Shown: positions 62,901-64,000 of the stretch, piece by piece
Position numbering within the stretch: position 1 is the stretch's first letter
Layout: each line of letters starts with the position of its first letter
Assembly: GCF_021531435.1 (NCBI RefSeq)
Contig: NZ_JAFBIS010000002.1
Location: 147,874 to 211,873, forward strand
Source of the DNA: Oscillibacter valericigenes
Lineage (GTDB): Bacteria; Bacillota; Clostridia; Oscillospirales; Oscillospiraceae
Length of the DNA: 64,000 bases
Reading direction: 5' to 3'
Translations under genes and position numbers: made by a program
Notes under the pieces: model-generated
Database searches by the model: none
Told to the model about the DNA's origin: nothing
What the model saw: only the letters and a program-made list of their open reading frames with translations

Positions 62901-62924
62901 AAAATCGAATATTTGTTCGATTTT
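62901..62924. promoter_or_regulatory. palindrome with LexA-box-like core between divergent promoters
   Basis: AAAATCGAA - TATTTG - TTCGATTTT, arms of 9 bp. Its core CGAATATTTGTTCG (62906-62919) matches the Gram-positive SOS consensus CGAACATATGTTCG at 12 of 14 positions. It lies just upstream of the transposase -35 and about 25 nt upstream of the -35 of the secreted-protein gene. Confidence 0.5.
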
Positions 62925-62944
62925 TTGCGGATGCACGCTAAAAT

Positions 62945-62972
62945 TTGACTAAATCAGAAAATTGGGTAAACT
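62945..62972 (+). promoter_or_regulatory. promoter for the secreted protein gene
   Basis: TTGACT (62945-62950), 16-nt spacer, TAAACT (62967-62972). TTTGACTA here is the inverted copy of TAGTCAAA at the divergent promoter. Confidence 0.55.
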
Positions 62973-63017
62973 GCAATGCAACCCTAAAAAGGGAAATTTA
63001 GAAGGAGGTTTTCCAAA

Positions 63018-63827
63018 ATGAGAAAGCTCATGTCTCTCGCTCTCGCATTGGTGATGTCACTGGCACTGGCAGCACCCGCCGCCGCTGCGGATGTCGGAAC
63101 TTCAGGAAACGCAGGGACGGTCCCTGTAACCATCTCCGCTGAAGCAACGACCTTCAGTGTCACTGTCCCCACCAACATCCCGCTGAACGTCGATGCCAAC
63201 GCCGCCGTGACCTGCGCCGACAACCTGAAAATCATCAACAACTCCGCCGGACCCGTGGAGGTCACTGCCATCGCCGTGCAGAACGACGCATGGAGTATTG
63301 TCAGCTTCAATGGCGGTAATCGTTCCTCTCTCGCCTCCGAGAAGGTGAACTCCAACAAGCTGGGTCTTGCTCTGAAGCCTTCTGGCGGCACGCAGATTGC
63401 TACCTCTGACACAGGCAATCAGAACCTCACCCTGCCGGAAGACCAGTGGGTCATCCCTGCGGGCGGAAATCTGCCTTTCGAGTGCGCTGGCATTGCCACG
63501 GCGGTCAGTGCATCTGCATCCAATGTGCAGGCTGCCAAGGTGGTATTTACGCTCGCTTGGAAAACAACTGACGTGCGTACATTGAATATTACTAAGGCAG
63601 GTTTGGGAGAGGGGCCTTTTGCTACCATATCTTATCGTAAGGGGATGACGTGGGGTGAGTGGGTTGATAGTAGTTATAACACTTATGGATTTGAGTTGTT
63701 TACCACGAATGATGACGAAACAATAATAAGATGGAATACGTACTGTTGGTTAGAATATGAAGTTGGTGGTGTCAGTGTCTCACCCGATGATGTAATGGGT
63801 GTTGATATAATTATAATTATGGACTAA
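63018..63827 (+). CDS. secreted mosaic beta-rich protein
   Basis: 269 aa. Signal peptide MRKLMSLALALVMSLALAAP with probable cleavage after AAAA-D (about residue 25). Residues 25-185 form a Thr/Val/Asn-rich beta-sandwich-like domain (VPVTISAEATTFSVTVPTNI; GPVEVTAIAVQND; WVIPAGGNLPFECAGIATAV), encoded by GC-rich, host-like codons. From about residue 190 (nt 63585) the DNA turns AT-rich; this part reads SYRKGMTWGEWVDSSYNTYG and ends DDVMGVDIIIIMD. A GMTWxEWVxSxYNT-like module is something I recall from other Firmicutes exported proteins, without known function. AGAAGGAGG upstream. No sortase motif or anchor, so probably released or bound through a partner. Confidence 0.75.
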   Translation: MRKLMSLALALVMSLALAAPAAAADVGTSGNAGTVPVTISAEATTFSVTVPTNIPLNVDANAAVTCADNLKIINNSAGPVEVTAIAVQNDAWSIVSFNGGNRSSLASEKVNSNKLGLALKPSGGTQIATSDTGNQNLTLPEDQWVIPAGGNLPFECAGIATAVSASASNVQAAKVVFTLAWKTTDVRTLNITKAGLGEGPFATISYRKGMTWGEWVDSSYNTYGFELFTTNDDETIIRWNTYCWLEYEVGGVSVSPDDVMGVDIIIIMD

Positions 63828-63899
63828 GACGATACAAATAGTTGTCTATTTTTCTAAATAAGCGATTCTGTAAAAATCGACAAACAGTATGCTGTCAAT

Positions 63900-64000
63900 C
63901 CAATCGACCGAGGTTCCAAAATGAATATTCCAGCCCGAGGGAACCGGGAATCCGGTGAAATGGAAACCACGATTCCGGTAGAACGGGAACCGCTGTTCCG
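63900..64000. repeat. degenerate ~23-bp tandem repeats running off the window
   Basis: Units of the form AACC-N3-ATTCCGGT-N-GAA-N-GG recur from about 63934 (unit starts near 63935, 63958 and 63981), with poorer copies before (TTCCAAAATGAAT, ATTCCAGCCCGAGGG). Between the secreted protein stop and here (63828-63900) I see no gene. Repeats of this kind can be the subterminal binding sites of an IS21-like element or a repeat array; the continuation lies outside the window. Confidence 0.4.

Noticed and set aside
63585..63827. Variable region of a diversity-generating retroelement in the secreted protein
   Set aside because: No template repeat, reverse transcriptase or C-type-lectin-like end was seen in the window; the composition break is better explained by module exchange.
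63900..64000. CRISPR array at the right edge
   Set aside because: The units are about 23 bp, degenerate and directly adjacent, without unique spacers of constant length, and no cas gene is near.

Overview
The window is a GC-rich (roughly 60 %) stretch of a low-redundancy bacterial chromosome. It is best explained as a spore-forming, anaerobic member of the Clostridia, probably Oscillospiraceae (the Flavonifractor/Oscillibacter-like group). Evidence for this: strong AGGAGG ribosome binding sites, sigma-A promoters with 17-nt spacers, an intact pro-sigma-K gene, the Firmicutes order S10-spc-alpha and rpoB-rpoC-L7Ae-rpsL-rpsG-fusA-tuf, zinc-type S14/L36/S4, an archaeal-type ProRS and a PurO-like IMP cyclohydrolase. 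The genus assignment is inference. No rRNA, tRNA or CRISPR array was found.

Layout. 1-7.3 kb: metabolic and accessory genes (partial alpha/beta hydrolase divergent from glpK, a zinc-ribbon protein, an anion permease, a small hypothetical, a PurO-like protein, a YgjP-type metallopeptidase, proS). 7.4-24 kb: one long ribosomal protein cluster (S10, spc and alpha operons fused) with secY, adk, map, infA and rpoA, ending in a strong terminator. It is interrupted by three unusually long non-coding stretches (before rpsJ, rplC and rpsH). 24-31 kb: small membrane and zinc-ribbon proteins, a polysaccharide deacetylase, secG, lexA with its SOS box, sigK, a GIY-YIG/flavin-domain fusion, and a leftward run of a small membrane protein, pgeF and a peptide-type binding lipoprotein. 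31-41 kb: secA, a probable 43-aa micro-ORF, a beta-CASP metallo-hydrolase, rlmD, two membrane GGDEF proteins and two tiny membrane proteins. 41-54 kb: rpoB-rpoC, then L7Ae-rpsL-rpsG-fusA-tuf. 54-60.4 kb: DUF4830-like protein, RsuA-type pseudouridine synthase, CdaR-like regulator, ftsE-ftsX-EnvC-like cell-wall hydrolysis module and a hypothetical. 60.4-64 kb: an AT-richer accessory island with a two-gene cassette of unknown function, an ISL3-family transposase, a mosaic secreted protein and degenerate ~23-bp repeats running off the end.

Functionally, most of the window is the translation, transcription and secretion core: nearly 30 ribosomal proteins, IF-1, EF-G, EF-Tu, RNA polymerase alpha/beta/beta', and SecY/SecG/SecA. 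Stress and development regulators (LexA, SigK, CdaR-like) and cell-division peptidoglycan remodelling (FtsEX plus a LytM factor) lie among them.

The most interesting candidate novelty is a ~130-nt element present twice, directly after the stop codons of proS (7259-7388, +) and secA (30900-31028, -). The two copies share four hairpins in the same order, a probable closing stem around the middle two, and conserved linkers and 3' tail. Three of the stems differ in sequence while pairing is kept, as expected of a selected RNA (or ssDNA) structure. Other candidates are a MITE-like inverted-repeat element (24480-24616), mutually exclusive hairpins at the rpoB/rpoC junction, an unannotated micro-ORF, a GIY-YIG/Nim-like fusion, and the mosaic secreted protein next to the ISL3 transposase.
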